Source of the DNA: Vandiemenella viatica
Lineage: Eukaryota; Arthropoda; Insecta; Orthoptera; Morabidae
Length of the DNA stretch: 64,000 nucleotides
Assembly: GCA_031002005.1 (NCBI GenBank)
Contig: CM061919.1
Coordinates: forward strand, 171,599,121 to 171,663,120
Direction of reading: 5' to 3'
Part shown: piece by piece, positions 23,640 to 35,662 of the stretch
Layout: each line of letters begins with the position of its first letter
Numbering within the stretch: the first letter of the stretch is position 1
Program-made: the position numbers and the translations under genes
Notes under the pieces: generated by a model
What the model was told of the DNA's origin: nothing
What the model saw: only the letters and a program-made list of their open reading frames with translations
Databases searched by the model: none

Positions 23640-25145
23640 CTGATAGTTATTCATTATATTCTTGAAAGTTTAGCAAAGTCACAAAGTGAACTGGCATCAG
23701 ACAAAGTTCCTAAAGATGAAAATGCAGTTTCAATTAACACATTTGAGACAGACCAACCTCACGATCCCTAGCTGACTTTATAGCTACATGAGGTTTTCTA
23801 TGTTTGCCATGTGCTTTCCTCAAAGTTACACGTTTGCCCGAGATCAACATCCTACTACCGGTGCGCCCATTTAGCGCTACGAACAAGTATGGCGACACTC
23901 TAACTGAATCTGGAAAACTGGGGGGAGGAAAAATTCGGGCTGCTATTTATAGAAACCGACCGTGGGAAAGCAAAGACTTCCACTTTATCATGAGAATCGT
24001 CTGATAACTGATCAGATGTCAGTTCCCAAGCCTGAGATTTCTTCAGATTTCTTGACCTTGAGGACTAACACTATTCCTATCGTTCTGAAATTTTGAGAAT
24101 ACCAATATCTTAGTGTTAAATATTATCCTTATGAAAAATTTTGTGGGTTTAATAGTTTAGTCATAAAAAAATCATTTTTAAGCGATTCCCAAGACCTGTT
24201 ATTAATTTTGATCATTTTGCAATTATGAAACTGAAACAACTTTTCTTTTACCCCTAATCATCTGATATCAAATAAAGCGTGTTTAATATTAAATAAAACT
24301 CTCAAATAAAAAATAGAACCTGGCTAATTACTATTTCCGAAGATATTGAAGTTGTCGATCTGAAAGTAGCTTTAAACAATTCTACATATTCAAAAATGGT
24401 TACAGTGCAAATCTGAAGTCTCTACTGCTTTCTACAATTTACTAGGAATTATTGCAGATATCAATTCAGGGAATGCTTTCTGACCGAGCCATCTTAACAA
24501 AGTGTCGTTGACGCCAAAACTTATTTTATTCTATCTCAATCCAATGCCTTTGCGACTTTAAATGAAACTTATTAGGAATTCTTTGTATTTGATTAAACTT
24601 TTTTTGCATAAAGTTTCTTTCCTTGAATTTATGTATATGACCGAAATGATTAATTTTTCCTTTAACCATGTGTCCGCATTTACCATATAATATTTAAAAA
24701 CAATCTTTAGACTATACTAAGCTTTCCAAAATTTTAGTATATTACTTAAGCCGACAAGACGTTACTTTCTTTCTACAAATTGATTTCCTAGATATTTCCT
24801 AACATCTGAATTTTCAAATTTTAAAGTGAAAAAATACGTGATAAATTTTTATATCGGTATTTCACTTTTAAAGTACTCAAACTTTATAGTGGGATTCTCT
24901 AGCTACAATATTCGTTGTCTTTTGACTGTTTATTTTTCTAAAAGTCTCTTAAAAGTGGAGAAAAAAATACTTATTTAGCAAAATTATATCAGAACCAAAA
25001 ATATTGCATATCCAGATCTTAGGTTCTACAGCTGTTTATGTAGATTTAATGTGTGGATTTAATGTGTGGATTTAATGTTTAGAACTTGAATTCCTGCAAA
25101 TATTAACTATATCATTTGAATTATTTACTGAATTAACTCCAAAAA
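23640..25145. mobile_element. AT-rich LTR-like insertion splitting the RTE LINE
   Basis: This non-coding block separates the two LINE halves. It shares short stretches with the block at 59250-59950 (both contain CTATCGTTCTGAAATTT or a near match, followed by ATCCTTATGAAAA), so both belong to one repeat family, probably LTRs. No terminus or target duplication could be assigned. Confidence 0.35.
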
Positions 25146-25169
25146 ATGATTTTAAAGCTGCGGTATCGT

Positions 25170-25740
25170 GTTACTCAACTAAACTTGCTATTCTATGAAC
25201 CAATTTCATTATGCATGAAATACAAAATTCCAAGGTATGTTACACAACGAGTGATGAAGAGGATGTTCAGGGGGCAGTTGTATGTACAAATGAACAGTGT
25301 ATTCAAATTTAGTGAGAAGGAAAGTGAGTATACGGTAACAATGAGAAAGAAGAAAAGGACAATCAGGGGGATTGTGATGTCAGGAGGACAGCTGAAGAAG
25401 GGGAACAGTTTCGAATAGCTGGGAAACAATGTAGAGGAAAGTGGATGGAATGATGATAAGTGAAAGAGGAAGTTAAGCAAAGGCATTTTTAAAAAATGTG
25501 TCGAGGGACTGATATGCGAGAGGGAAGTGCCACAGAGAAGTAAAGGAGTAATCCATCGTAAATACTAAAATACTATGTTCCTATTGCAACATATGGTGTT
25601 GAAACATGTCCTGAAGAAGCAGGATATTAACAGAATGCAAATATGTGAAATGCAATTGGTGGGAAGAGAGAGGAAAAGGAGAGGCTAGTGTGCCAAGCAG
25701 AAATGGCCAATAGCTGGAAACTGTTGATTATAATGACGAT
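25170..25740 (+). pseudogene. RTE-like LINE, 3' RT part
   Basis: A broken frame gives FKKCVEGLICEREVPQRSKG, then MFLLQHMVLKHVLKKQDINR and MQICEMQLVGRERE, matching the region after the RT catalytic box in RTE elements (VLLYGAETW, KRLEAAEMRFLRRMLG). It probably completes the element begun at 22800. Confidence 0.5.
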
Positions 25741-25744
25741 AATC

Positions 25745-28383
25745 GACTATTCTTCAGCTCAAAATGCATCAAGAAGCAGATTCTGTAAAAATGTAATTGT
25801 GAGTAAATACCATGTCAAATGGCAGGATACCGACACATCTGATCTCATATGCACCTCAGAAATATAATGATGCAGTGAATTAAACACAGTAACTGGCACT
25901 TGATACTTTATTACTCCATTTTAAATATTCTTAAGCAGTCAGATCAGATTTCCTGTTACATAACAAATATTATAAGGACAACTGACCAGATGGCTATGAG
26001 ATATTTTAACATCTAGACTCTATTCCATCAAATGAAATATTGCATTACTTTATAAAGATAACAGGAGAAGTGGCATTAGAGAATTATAAATGCCAGATTT
26101 CTGCCAAGCATTGTAGAAACAAGAAATGGATTGATTCTCTTCGAAAGATTGTTTTGTTAAAGGAGCTATTTATTTCCAAACATATAATCAATTTTCTCGA
26201 TGGAATAACTATTACTTCATATATTGTTTGTTGGAGTTCCTAATGTATGTAATTCTGTTTTGTTACATTTTACTGAAAATTAAGCTGGTTGCAGAGTGCA
26301 GACACATTTTCATCTACAGTGTTCCATTGTCAACACTAATATTTTAATACAGATGAACAAGCAACAGCTGGATAATGGAACATATAGCCCACCCTCCAAT
26401 GCTGTGCATTATAATTTTAACATCAACATTACCACTAGCTTGATGAGATAATGGGAATATGATAACAGAAGTTTGTGTATTTAGAAATATGCCTGGTTGA
26501 TGTAGGCTGTAAGGTGGTGTTAAATGAAAGTTAGTTAAGTGTGCATGGATGAAAAATATTGATTTCTGATCATCTCAAATAATCAATTTTCCCATAGCCT
26601 GGCTATCACTGTTTTGTGAAGTATTACAGCAACATTGTTCAACCAGATACTACAATAGAGCTTTCATTTCTTTCAATCCAGTACACCACTCTTAGACTTG
26701 CTTCAGAAGACCCTATACCCTTAAACAGCTAGTGGTTTATAAGTACCAACGTCTACATTCAATAAGATGATCTCCCGAGTCCAATCCTTGCAACAGAACA
26801 TACCGTTAAGACTTGAAAAATGCACTAAGCTACCATCATATTTATCAGTCACACCACTGGAGTATCTTTTCCCACTGCGGAGAGTAACAGATGTGATTCT
26901 TTCAATTTCATTCGCCAAATTACTTAAAATGAGTTTCCTGCTTCATATACAGATCTGACAAAAAATCAGTTATCCAACAAGATCAAAATAGGGTAATGGT
27001 AGTCACGCAAATTCCTGAATATCAGATAACTGAGGACAAAGGTTGTAGGGGATATGTTGAGATTAAGAGGTTAGTACAAGATAGGAAGAGACAGATGACT
27101 GCATAAAACTAGTCAAGAGATTGATAAAAGAAAAATTCAAGAGCATAAGGTTTATACTGAAACATTGTGAAGTATGTTCATATTTATATTTTTGTGGTTG
27201 CCCACCTGCCTTCATCTGTAGGAAATGACAGGTTTATTTTCTTTGTGCTTAATTTTCAATGTCATTATTAACGAATAATTCACAATATTTTATGTCATGC
27301 TTATGAGGAATCATATTCATAACAAGAGGGTTGGATGAGAACACACTGATTATCATGTCAAGAAATAGTGTCAATTGTATTTGTCCCAACTTTGATAAGT
27401 GATGCGTTTTCTTTCCACATACTTCTTCATCATATTGTGTAAAACCATTTTCTTTCTCTTTTCAATAATGTTTGTTTTTAATAATTCCAATGTAATACTT
27501 GCACATTTAATGTGGACACAGATCATGTTATCAATTCTCGTTTTAGGTAGCATATGAGAGAGATATTACAAACATTTTTATGCTGTTGAGAGTTCTGTTT
27601 ACACAATAGTGTTTCAATAAAAATGATCTCCTATGTCGTGTTTGTGTGATTTTAGAGGCACCTGAAAGTAACTATGTTCCTTAAGTAAGAGTGAGGAAAA
27701 CCAGACAACTCTACAGAGGTAAAGTATATGAATTTTACTTTCTTTGTGGAGTGGATTTTGTGACTGTGTTAGTTTGATTCCTCCATAAATTGTGACTTAC
27801 TGCTTTCAATTTTTATTTTTCACTATGACCTTGAAGATTCCAGCCTCTGGGCAAATCTGCTGAAAACAAAATGCTCTAAATTACTATTTCTCCTTCTCAA
27901 CAATGTCTAATTCATCCCTGATGGTCACTTCAATTACAATTTCAAAGTATATATTTCATTCGACACCCATTCACTCATCATTTGCCTGTACCACTGGAGC
28001 CTGCGTCTTTCAATTTTATATTGTATAGGTTCCTGCTATCTTTGCATCTCATTTTGCATCTAGTACAGTCTTGTAATTGCAGGCTTCTGGGGCCAGAGTC
28101 AGTGGTCTCCTGGCTATCAGGCTGATGCTGTGTCATTGTGTAAAAAAACATTATACTAAGGCCTCTTGCTGAACAGAACTGGGTTATTAACCAGTGTTAT
28201 ATGATCTCTTACATACACATTGCCTGCTGCCCATCTAGAGAATTCAGTACACCTGGCCCATCAGTTTGTTGAATTGGTCATGTTTTGTTGGACAGGTGGA
28301 TTGCAGCAAGGCACGGAGGGGGATGATGGGTACGTGCTCCATTCACACCAGAGAATTGCATCCATCATGTAGCATAAGCTCAC
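25745..28383. other. 2.6 kb of intron without a recognised gene or element
   Basis: AT-rich DNA. The short open frames at 26040, 26721 and 27371 lack family signatures. Near 27170-27240 a stretch (GTGGTTGCCCACCTGCC, then TTCATCTGTAGGAAATG) resembles the pLTR-like tail at 30700-30790, suggesting an eroded Penelope terminus. Confidence 0.3.
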
Positions 28384-28395
28384 TGTCCATGTTTA

Positions 28396-28643
28396 TTTTT
28401 TTATTTTTTTTTAACAGTTTAACGTCCCTTTTTAACAACGTGGTCTTTAGAGACGGGAAAGGATGGGGGCAAGGAATGGGAAGGAATTCGGCCATGGCCT
28501 TTTGAAGGAAGCATCCCGGCATTCACCTGGAGTGATTTGGGGAAACCATGGAAAACCCAAATCTGGATGCCCGGACGGGGATTCGAACCGCCGTCCTCCC
28601 GAATGCGAGGCCAGAACACTATCCGTTACACCACCACGCTCGG
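28396..28643 (-). mobile_element. tRNA-derived SINE, copy 1, with 12-bp target duplication
   Basis: On the minus strand the head has an A box (GTGGTGTAACGGATAGTG) and a B box (GGTTCGAATCC), followed by a tRNA-unrelated body (CATCCAGATTTGGGTTTTCC, CCCAAATCACTCCAGG) and an A-rich tail. The sequence TGTCCATGTTTA flanks both sides (28384-28395 and 28644-28655). The internal RNA polymerase III promoter is intact in outline. It is transcribed in the same direction as the host gene. Confidence 0.9.
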
Positions 28644-29169
28644 TGTCCATGTTTAAGTTAGCTGTATGCAATGAGAACACATTTGGCAGTATAAATCTAT
28701 CAACATGTAGAAGTCGGTCATTGTGCAACATACAGCAAGCCATTAATTTCGGGGGGGAAAAAACTAGACATATTTTGAGAAGATTAGTGGTGCCCAAGAA
28801 GAATAAAGGAGGCATATCGCCAAGTGCTCAGATAATATAAATCAGGACAGCTGACTTCTGATTCATGATAAATAGCATTCTCTGGGATAAACAGAGTCGG
28901 TCACATGGTGTCTACAACATCACACTCCATCTGCCCAATGAAACATGTGGCAGATTGAGCTTCCTGATTTGTCAGGTAGACCAAACTAATTAGATTGGTA
29001 ACTGCAAAAGTGAATATGATATCAATACCAGTGGATAAAGCAGTTTTGTTCAGGAAAATACCACAGTATGATTGCTGAAACATTAGTTCTTTACACAATG
29101 AGGTGTCACTCAGATTGTCAAGAGACCACTGTCTCCAGAAACAGCAACCTACATTTGACTCACACCTAT

Positions 29170-29960
29170 GGGGAAGAAATGTTTTCAAAAATGAGAATTA
29201 TTTAAACTGTCCTCAAAACTACGTGAGCTAATATTTCAACTAGAATTCAAGGATGAAGATGAGCAACCATCTTTTCTCAAAATTTGCCACCATATCAACA
29301 CAACAGCTGCAACCTGAATTCTGCACATGAAGGGATTTGCAATGTTGTGAGGGAGAGATAACATTGAGCCAGAAATGATCTGTTCTATATGGATGGCAAG
29401 CTACTCCATCTCCAACTAGCTAGTGTACTTTCCTTCAGTGACTGGGAAACTACAGATGAGGCTTATGTAAAATTTGCTTTTCGAGTCCAAGACAAAATAA
29501 AAACAAGGTATATGCACAAAAAGCTGTAAATTTCACAACACATAGAAATAGCTAAGATTGAGGGAGAAGAGCTGGTCCTGCTACTAACATTGTCCTCGAA
29601 AAAGGGATCAACTTCCCTCCAGTACCCACCATGCTACCAATCTTGGACAATGTCGGAAGTATAGGAAGTGGCATTGTGAGCTCAAATGCAGAACAAGCTG
29701 ACCAAATCCACGGTAACATGGCTCAAATCCTCAGATGAGCAAAAAACTTCCATGAAGTAACCTAGTAAGGCAAGAAAACCACTATGACGATATTGTGGTG
29801 ATGCCAGCAGACAAGGGGAATACAATTGTACTGATGAAGTCAGAAGATTACCGCAGTAAAGTGGTGAGTTTCTTAGAAGTGAAGACATATATTGCACTAG
29901 ACAGAAACCCTCTATGCAAGCTGAGGTCTGTTCTTGTTAACAACTCTTAGGCAATCGATG
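29170..29960 (+). pseudogene. Penelope-like element fragment (RT N-terminal region)
   Basis: The clear part is 29785-29950: NHYDDIVVMPADKGNTIVL, then MKSEDYRSKVVSFLEVKTYI and ALDRNPLCKLRSVL. It aligns by eye with VVLPADKGNSTVIL of the copy at 32661. The upstream 600 bases are too damaged to read. A 30700-30790 tail like a PLE pseudo-LTR follows after about 700 bases of unrelated DNA. Confidence 0.6.
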
Positions 29961-30650
29961 AAGCAGTAATTTTTAAATATACAGAAAAAAAGAGAAAATT
30001 AAAAGGTTATGTTAGCTGAAATCTTTAAGTTTGAGATATTTGGGGTGATTTATGACTGTTTCAGAGATTTTATACATTTCGCAATTACTGATGAATAAGT
30101 AAAACTGGTTGTGATTTTTGCATATACAGAGTCCTAAAAGTGGAGGGATAGCATTAAATAGACATGATTGATGAGATGATGATGAAAAGTAGTAATTGGT
30201 CAGTATTGATAGTATAGTCTCATGTAAAAGACTAAAATATTAAATAAATAAAAGTTGGACAAGATATTAGTTTAAGAAATTAAAGGGAATTATTCTGTGT
30301 GATCTGTATAATTTGAGAAAGTTGGAAAAGCAGTTTCAAATAAAATTCATGTTTCAGGTTGGTTTAAAGAAATTTCTGTTGAAACATATAGGGGAAAAGG
30401 AAATATAGAGTGGCCACATTGGAACAATTCCAGCAATTAAATGATGTTGGAAAGGGATGAGGTCACTTTATTTCCCAAATTGAGGCAAAATTTGACTAAA
30501 ATGTGTTGGAATGAACTGAAAATATTTTTAAAATACCAGGAAAAATTTCTGATGTAATTATGGGAGTTAATTGCATATTTTGGGACACTTAATTTATAAG
30601 TTTTACTGAGTTTTGAACTTGCCATGGTTGCCTTGTTTTTCTATTGTATA

Positions 30651-30795
30651 TTTCAAAAAGCTCTTTCCCCCTGCCATATGTGTCGCTCCACATGACTAAG
30701 ACTAAAGTCGAAATATTGTGCAATTCGTTTTTGTGTTTTTACGTGTCTCGCCCTCCTGCCTTCATCTGTGGTAAGTGACGGGTAACTGTTTATTT
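30651..30795 (+). repeat. Penelope pseudo-LTR-like tail
   Basis: The block reads AAAGTCGAAATATTGTGC, then TTTTTGTGTTTTTACGTG and CTTCATCTGTGGTAAGTGAC. The same pattern (TCGAAATATT, a T/G-rich run, a GG-TAAG-TG ending) recurs at 45810-45905 and, inverted, at about 48240-48310, always at a PLE edge. Confidence 0.5.
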
Positions 30796-30799
30796 TCCC

Positions 30800-31545
30800 T
30801 ATCCTATCTTATTTTCAGTGCCTCGCGGCATTTTCTTTGTTTCCTTTATCCAATTTCAAAAAATTTGTAATCTTTCTGGAACTGAAGTTTTGATTTAAAA
30901 TTATTTCATGATCAAAAGGAACTTTAAATTATTATTGATGGTTCCTGAGGGAGAGGGGAGGAGGGATAGGGGGAAAAAATGGTGCAATCATTAATTCTAG
31001 CAATGAACTACAAACTTTCCTTAATTTTGTAGCTTATAAATTCAAGTGATCCTTCTTATTAGTATTTCCTTCAAAAAGAAAGTGAAGTCCATATCAAGCA
31101 AGTACCTTGCAGAGTAAATGGTTACAATAACAAACTAAGAACCTTATTATTTAAAACATTGTTTATTGTAGCTAAAACATTTGTAGAGCAAACATTCAAA
31201 AAACATAAAAGGCAAACTCATACTTTCCTGTTAATGGTTCATTCTTTCCTAGCAAGTACTCTGCTACATATAGGAATCTTTTGTTTTTTTTATTTTTGGT
31301 AGCGAGATTCACTCTATTTTTTTAAAATTATGAGCCTTAATGGCAAGCTGTTTTCTGAAACTATATTAAGTGAAAAACTCCAATTATATGAACATAACAT
31401 CAATTTCAATGAAATACATCCCATTTTCTCATGAACTATATCACTTCTTTTTATTAAATCGGTGATAACAATCATGTTAGAGCTATTTTAATGTATTCCA
31501 TATGATTTCATGGAAACAGCTATTCACTCATTCTGAACACAATTA
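30800..31545. other. Intron sequence without a recognised element
   Basis: AT-rich DNA; I see no coding sequence, terminal repeat or tandem structure. Confidence 0.3.
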
Positions 31546-31549
31546 CGTT

Positions 31550-31708
31550 TATTTTTTATTTTATTTTTTTAAAAGGTTTTACGCATTTTTGATGTCTTCA
31601 AAGGTAGAAAAGGAATTGTGGCAAGGAACAGGAAGGAATTTGTCCGTGGCATTTTAAAGGGACCATACTAACATTTGCCTGGTGTGATTTGGAGAAATCG
31701 TGGAACAC
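31550..31708 (-). mobile_element. tRNA-derived SINE, copy 3, 5'-truncated
   Basis: The minus strand repeats the body of copies 1 and 2 in a diverged form (CGATTTCTCCAAATCACACC, then CCAGGCAAATG) with an A-rich tail, but it lacks the A/B-box head. It abuts the PLE pseudo-LTR palindrome. Truncation at the 5' end is typical of target-primed retroposition. Confidence 0.65.
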
Positions 31709-31719
31709 ATTTACAACAA

Positions 31720-32240
31720 ATCAAATAGATGAAATATTCTCAGGAAACTAGCCAAGTTAGAACTTTTGTAAAGCACAACATTTCTGCGGTTGTATACTCT
31801 GCAACCATTGTCAAATGACTGCTGCCAGTGGGTAATGGGGTTGCTTATATATGGCAGGGAACTGTTAAATACTGGCGGGATTGTTGGTGCTGATTGTTGG
31901 AGTTGACTGTTGGCCTTGATTGTTGACATGGCAGATAGAGAGTTCTGATGTAATCTCATTTTCTGTATCAACCGCCTCCAGGCTTCACTTAATTGAAAAC
32001 CAGCATCTTTATTTGACCCAGGCCAAGGCCAACAATAAACGCCAACTCGCAATTCCAACAATCAATGCCAACAATCCTGCCAGCATTAAACCCTTCTGCA
32101 CCATATATAAGCAACCCCATTACCCACTGGCAGAAGCCACTTGACAATGGCAGCAGAGTATATGACTGCCAAAATGTCGTGCTTCACAAACGTTCTCACT
32201 CGGCTAGTTTACTGAGAAGATTTCATCTATATACAACGCC
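31720..32240. repeat. Inverted pseudo-LTR pair of a Penelope-like element
   Basis: Two arms of roughly 190 bp are inverted around a 130-bp centre. The left arm contains, on the minus strand, CCATTACCCACTGGCAGCAG and the TTGACAATGG motif; the right arm has CCATTACCCACTGGCAGAAG and TTGACAATGGCAGCAG on the plus strand. Both arms end in AGAATATTTCATCTAT or AGAAGATTTCATCTAT. Each has the pattern TTGACAATGG, stem, AAATGTTG or AAATGTCG, equivalent to the degenerate hammerhead at 34405. Head-to-head pseudo-LTRs are a known arrangement in PLEs. Confidence 0.7.
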
Positions 32241-32534
32241 AAGAAAGCCTCCATTCTTATAGCAAAACAAATGTTTCTGAATGTTTTGGCAAATTGGTTT
32301 TCTTGATTTCAACTTGTGAACTGGCTTTATATTTTGATTTTTTTATGTTTAACTGCTGTTGCTATATCTTAATATGGAATTTCAGAGAAATATTTGATGT
32401 TCAGGAATTAGTGCAGAGTTTGGAAAGTCTCTCAAATAATACTGATAAAAAGAACAGATTTAGTTTGATATCCTGCCTGTAAACATCACACATTATGGTC
32501 AGCATTTTAAATGAGGATTTGAAAGTAAGTGTGA

Positions 32535-34355
32535 AAAAGCTATAACATCAATGAATCAAATATTAAGACAACTGAAATTCATAAGAGGTATGCTGAAAGA
32601 GATATTAGATATAATCTTAATGAATTTTCAAATGATATAAAACGGGAAGACACCGAAATCGTGGTTTTACCAGCTGACAAGGGAAATTCGACCGTAATTC
32701 TGACCAACACTGACTACCACCAGAAGATGTGTGAAGTTTTAGATGATGAGGCATATCGTGTGCTTCCGCGCGACCCCACGGCACGGACATTCAGAAAAAC
32801 CAATATTTTAATAAAAGAAGCTGGATTGGCGGAAGAAACAGTGAAGAATTTGACAGTCCGAGCCCCAAGACCACCAAGATTGTATGGCCTACCAAAAATA
32901 CACAAAGAGCATGTTCCGATGCGGCCGATAGTTAGTGCCATAGATTCGCCGACGTACAGGTTGGCCAAATACCTCACACGTCAGTTAAGTCCGTTTGTGG
33001 GTCAATGTGCACACCACGTTAAGAACTCTGCTGCGTTTGTGGAAGTGGTTAAAACAATGAGACTAGAGCGTGACGATATTATGGTCAGTTTGGATGTCAC
33101 ATCGTTATTTACGCGGGTGCCATTAAGGGAAACAATCGAACTACTTAGTGAACATTTTGACCAAAAACTCGTGGAATTATTCAGACATACGCTCACGTTG
33201 ACGTATTTCGTGTACCAAGAAAAATATTACGAACAAACGGACGGCGTGGCCATGGGGTCCCCGTTATCCCCAGCGATTGCCTATTTTTACATGGAACATT
33301 TTGAGCATGTAGCTCTTGACGCGTCCCCTTTAAAGCCCAAATGTTTTTATAGATTTGTTGACGACACATTCCTCGTGTGGCCTCATGGGATACCAGCCCT
33401 ATATGAATTTGTGAACTATCTCAACGGCGTTCACCCCAATATCAAGTTCACGATGGAGATCGAAAAACATGGCGCACTTCCTTTTCTGGATGTATTGGTA
33501 CGTCAAAAGCCGAACGGAAGGTTGGGGCACAGTGTTTATAGAAAACCCACACACACTGATCGTTATCTAAACGCCCTTAGTTTTCATCACCCATCTCAGA
33601 AGCGCGGCGTACTGAATACGTTGGTCCACAGGGCAAAGGCGGTATCCGACAATCAGCATCTACAAGAAGAGCTGCGACATTTAGAACGTGTGTTTAGGGC
33701 CAATGGTTATAGTTCCAAAGAAATTCGACATGCGATTATCGGAAGAAGAAACAAAAACAAAACAGATGACAGGGAACGAGAAACCCCACGCACCTTTTTG
33801 CCCTTCTGCGGAGCGGTGACATCAAAAATAGCCAGGCTGCTCAACAAGCAAGGCATCCGCTCCATCTTTCGGCCCCCGCCTAAGATCCGTCAGTTATTAC
33901 GAACCCCGAAAGATTGTATAAATCTCCGGGCCCCTGGAGTGTATAAAATTCCTTGTGAGTGTGGCTCTTCCCATATAGGACAGACTTTGAGAACGATCGA
34001 TGAAAGGCGCAAAGAGCATATAAGATACTTTAAGTTGGGGCAGAAAGAAAAATCGGCTATAGTAGAGCACGCCCTTGAAAACTGTCATGAGCCGTGCTTT
34101 GACAAGACGACACGCCTCTGCCGTGCTAATAATTTTTGGGATAGTGTCGTGAAAGAGGCGATTGAAATCAGAATTAATAACAATGTGATAAATCGGGATG
34201 AAGGACTTAACATAAGTCAATCATGGAGGCCAGTTATTAGACAATTACGAAACACACGGGAACGGACCATATTTGGGCATAACAACAACCGGAACATGGC
34301 GTCACCAAGCAGACCCGCCCTCCGCGCGAGTTCCCCCTCCTCTCCCGTCCGGTAG
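32535..34355 (+). CDS. Penelope-like element protein: reverse transcriptase with GIY-YIG endonuclease
   Basis: The frame is open from just after a TGA at 32532 to the stop at 34353-34355. Counting from VVLPADKGNS at 32661, the RT has PPRLYGLPKIHK (72-83), MVSLDVTSLFTRVP (141-154), DGVAMGSPLSPAIAYF (194-209), the catalytic box YRFVDDTFLVW (230-240) and LPFLDVLV (273-280). The GIY-YIG nuclease follows: APGVYKIPCECGSSHIGQTL (424-443), with downstream Arg and His. The enzyme would nick the target and copy element RNA there. The usual N-terminal 200 or so residues are missing, so the copy is 5'-truncated. It is the only long uninterrupted transposon frame here, and its GC content is higher than its surroundings, which suggests a young insertion. 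Confidence 0.88.
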   Translation, partial: KSYNINESNIKTTEIHKRYAERDIRYNLNEFSNDIKREDTEIVVLPADKGNSTVILTNTDYHQKMCEVLDDEAYRVLPRDPTARTFRKTNILIKEAGLAEETVKNLTVRAPRPPRLYGLPKIHKEHVPMRPIVSAIDSPTYRLAKYLTRQLSPFVGQCAHHVKNSAAFVEVVKTMRLERDDIMVSLDVTSLFTRVPLRETIELLSEHFDQKLVELFRHTLTLTYFVYQEKYYEQTDGVAMGSPLSPAIAYFYMEHFEHVALDASPLKPKCFYRFVDDTFLVWPHGIPALYEFVNYLNGVHPNIKFTMEIEKHGALPFLDVLVRQKPNGRLGHSVYRKPTHTDRYLNALSFHHPSQKRGVLNTLVHRAKAVSDNQHLQEELRHLERVFRANGYSSKEIRHAIIGRRNKNKTDDRERETPRTFLPFCGAVTSKIARLLNKQGIRSIFRPPPKIRQLLRTPKDCINLRAPGVYKIPCECGSSHIGQTLRTIDERRKEHIRYFKLGQKEKSAIVEHALENCHEPCFDKTTRLCRANNFWDSVVKEAIEIRINNNVINRDEGLNISQSWRPVIRQLRNTRERTIFGHNNNRNMASPSRPALRASSPSSPVR

Positions 34356-34394
34356 CCCTATATAAGAGACTACCGCTAGGCAGTTTTAGTTAGT

Positions 34395-34440
34395 TAAGCA
34401 GGGCTTGACAATGGGAGCAGTGCCGGCTCTCGAAACGTCG
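34395..34440 (+). ncRNA. Degenerate hammerhead ribozyme motif of the Penelope pseudo-LTR
   Basis: After a TATATAAGAGA box the sequence has CTTGACAATGGGAGC, a short loop, then GGCTCTCGAAACGTC. Stem II (GGGAGC with GCTCTC), GAAA and the cleavage triplet GTC are in place. The first core strand is TTGACAA instead of CTGATGA, so catalysis should be impaired. The right arm at 32140 shares the TTGACAA variant. Confidence 0.5.
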
Positions 34441-35598
34441 CCAGTCGACTTTTATTTGACGCGGCTAGAATCCCGAGAGTATAAATGTAGTTTATAATGT
34501 TGCTGTCAAGGGCGTAGCCAGGTACGGGTAGCTGGAAGCGGGTATGCGCTAAGAGTTCTGCCGAACCGAAGAGTAAACAATGTTAAGCAACTTTCAAAAC
34601 TTAATTCAGTTCACAGTAAACAGACGTTAGCGAGGGCAAGCCGGCACAATGCATGGTGCTGCTGGCGACTCTTAAGCTGCGTATCGACTATGTACGGTTG
34701 CCACACAAGGCCTGATCGAGTGCGACATACCAGTTATTTGTCGTGCGAATCATTTCTGTTGACAAGCACGACTGTCGCGCATGACTACGCAACCCAGCCA
34801 GGACTGTGCTGCAAACTATCCAGGCACTGTCTTTTTGTGAAGCAACCGTGGACATTTCAGTGTACGCATAGTTGCAACTTTCACTGTGATGTATCACACT
34901 GTATACTAGAAACCTAAACGAAAAGTGATTTGGTGGATATTGAAATTGTATTTTAATAGAATACAGTAGGGTGAAAACTCATGGAAGACATGAGATATGA
35001 AGCCATTGAGGATACTATAAAGAAATTTTACGAAGGTGACAACAGTAGAGTTCCTAAGTCATTAATTGAGTCAGTGAACAGTCAATTTCATGAGGCGATT
35101 TCAATTACTGAAAGATGCTGTGATCTCAAGATTTCTAGCAATTGGAGACTCGTGTACTAGCCTGCAATACCTTTCCTTTTCCGAGTGTCAAAACAATCAT
35201 TTTCTTCAACACTTCCAGACGTTTTTGAAGCATTATGTGAAGTTCTGAAAGAATGGGCAAAGATAAGGTAACAACACCCATTTAATGATATTTTTTTTAT
35301 TTTTTTTTATTGCTATGCGATTTTCTGTTGCCATTCATAATGAAAACTTAATCAATACTTTGGTAAAAGGTATTGAGTTAATCATGTCATATGGCGATTC
35401 TATAGATTCGTTGATTGGAATTTCAAGTGATGGTTGTAGTGGTGATACCATCAGAGACTGATTAGGCTGCACATTTGCTATTATACAAAAAGTTTTTGAT
35501 ACTGTACAATTGTGTTAAAAGGACACAGTTTTTCATTATCCATGGTAACAAACTGTCACTGTGTCACGCGAACCAACTCTAAGATACCTCCGTCTTAT

Positions 35599-35631
35599 GG
35601 GGAGTCCATTAATTACGTGAGGTGAAATAGT

Positions 35632-35662
<31 letters not shown>

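Noticed and set aside
28560..28640. A tRNA gene (A and B boxes, GGTTCGAATCC)
   Set aside because: The tRNA-like head is followed directly by a SINE body and A-rich tail with target duplications, and the cloverleaf is incomplete. It is a SINE.
35632..35662. TG and G runs at 35632 and 48404 as one shared regulatory element
   Set aside because: The first belongs to a MITE body and the second to unrelated PLE-flanking DNA. Simple-sequence runs are not evidence of relation.
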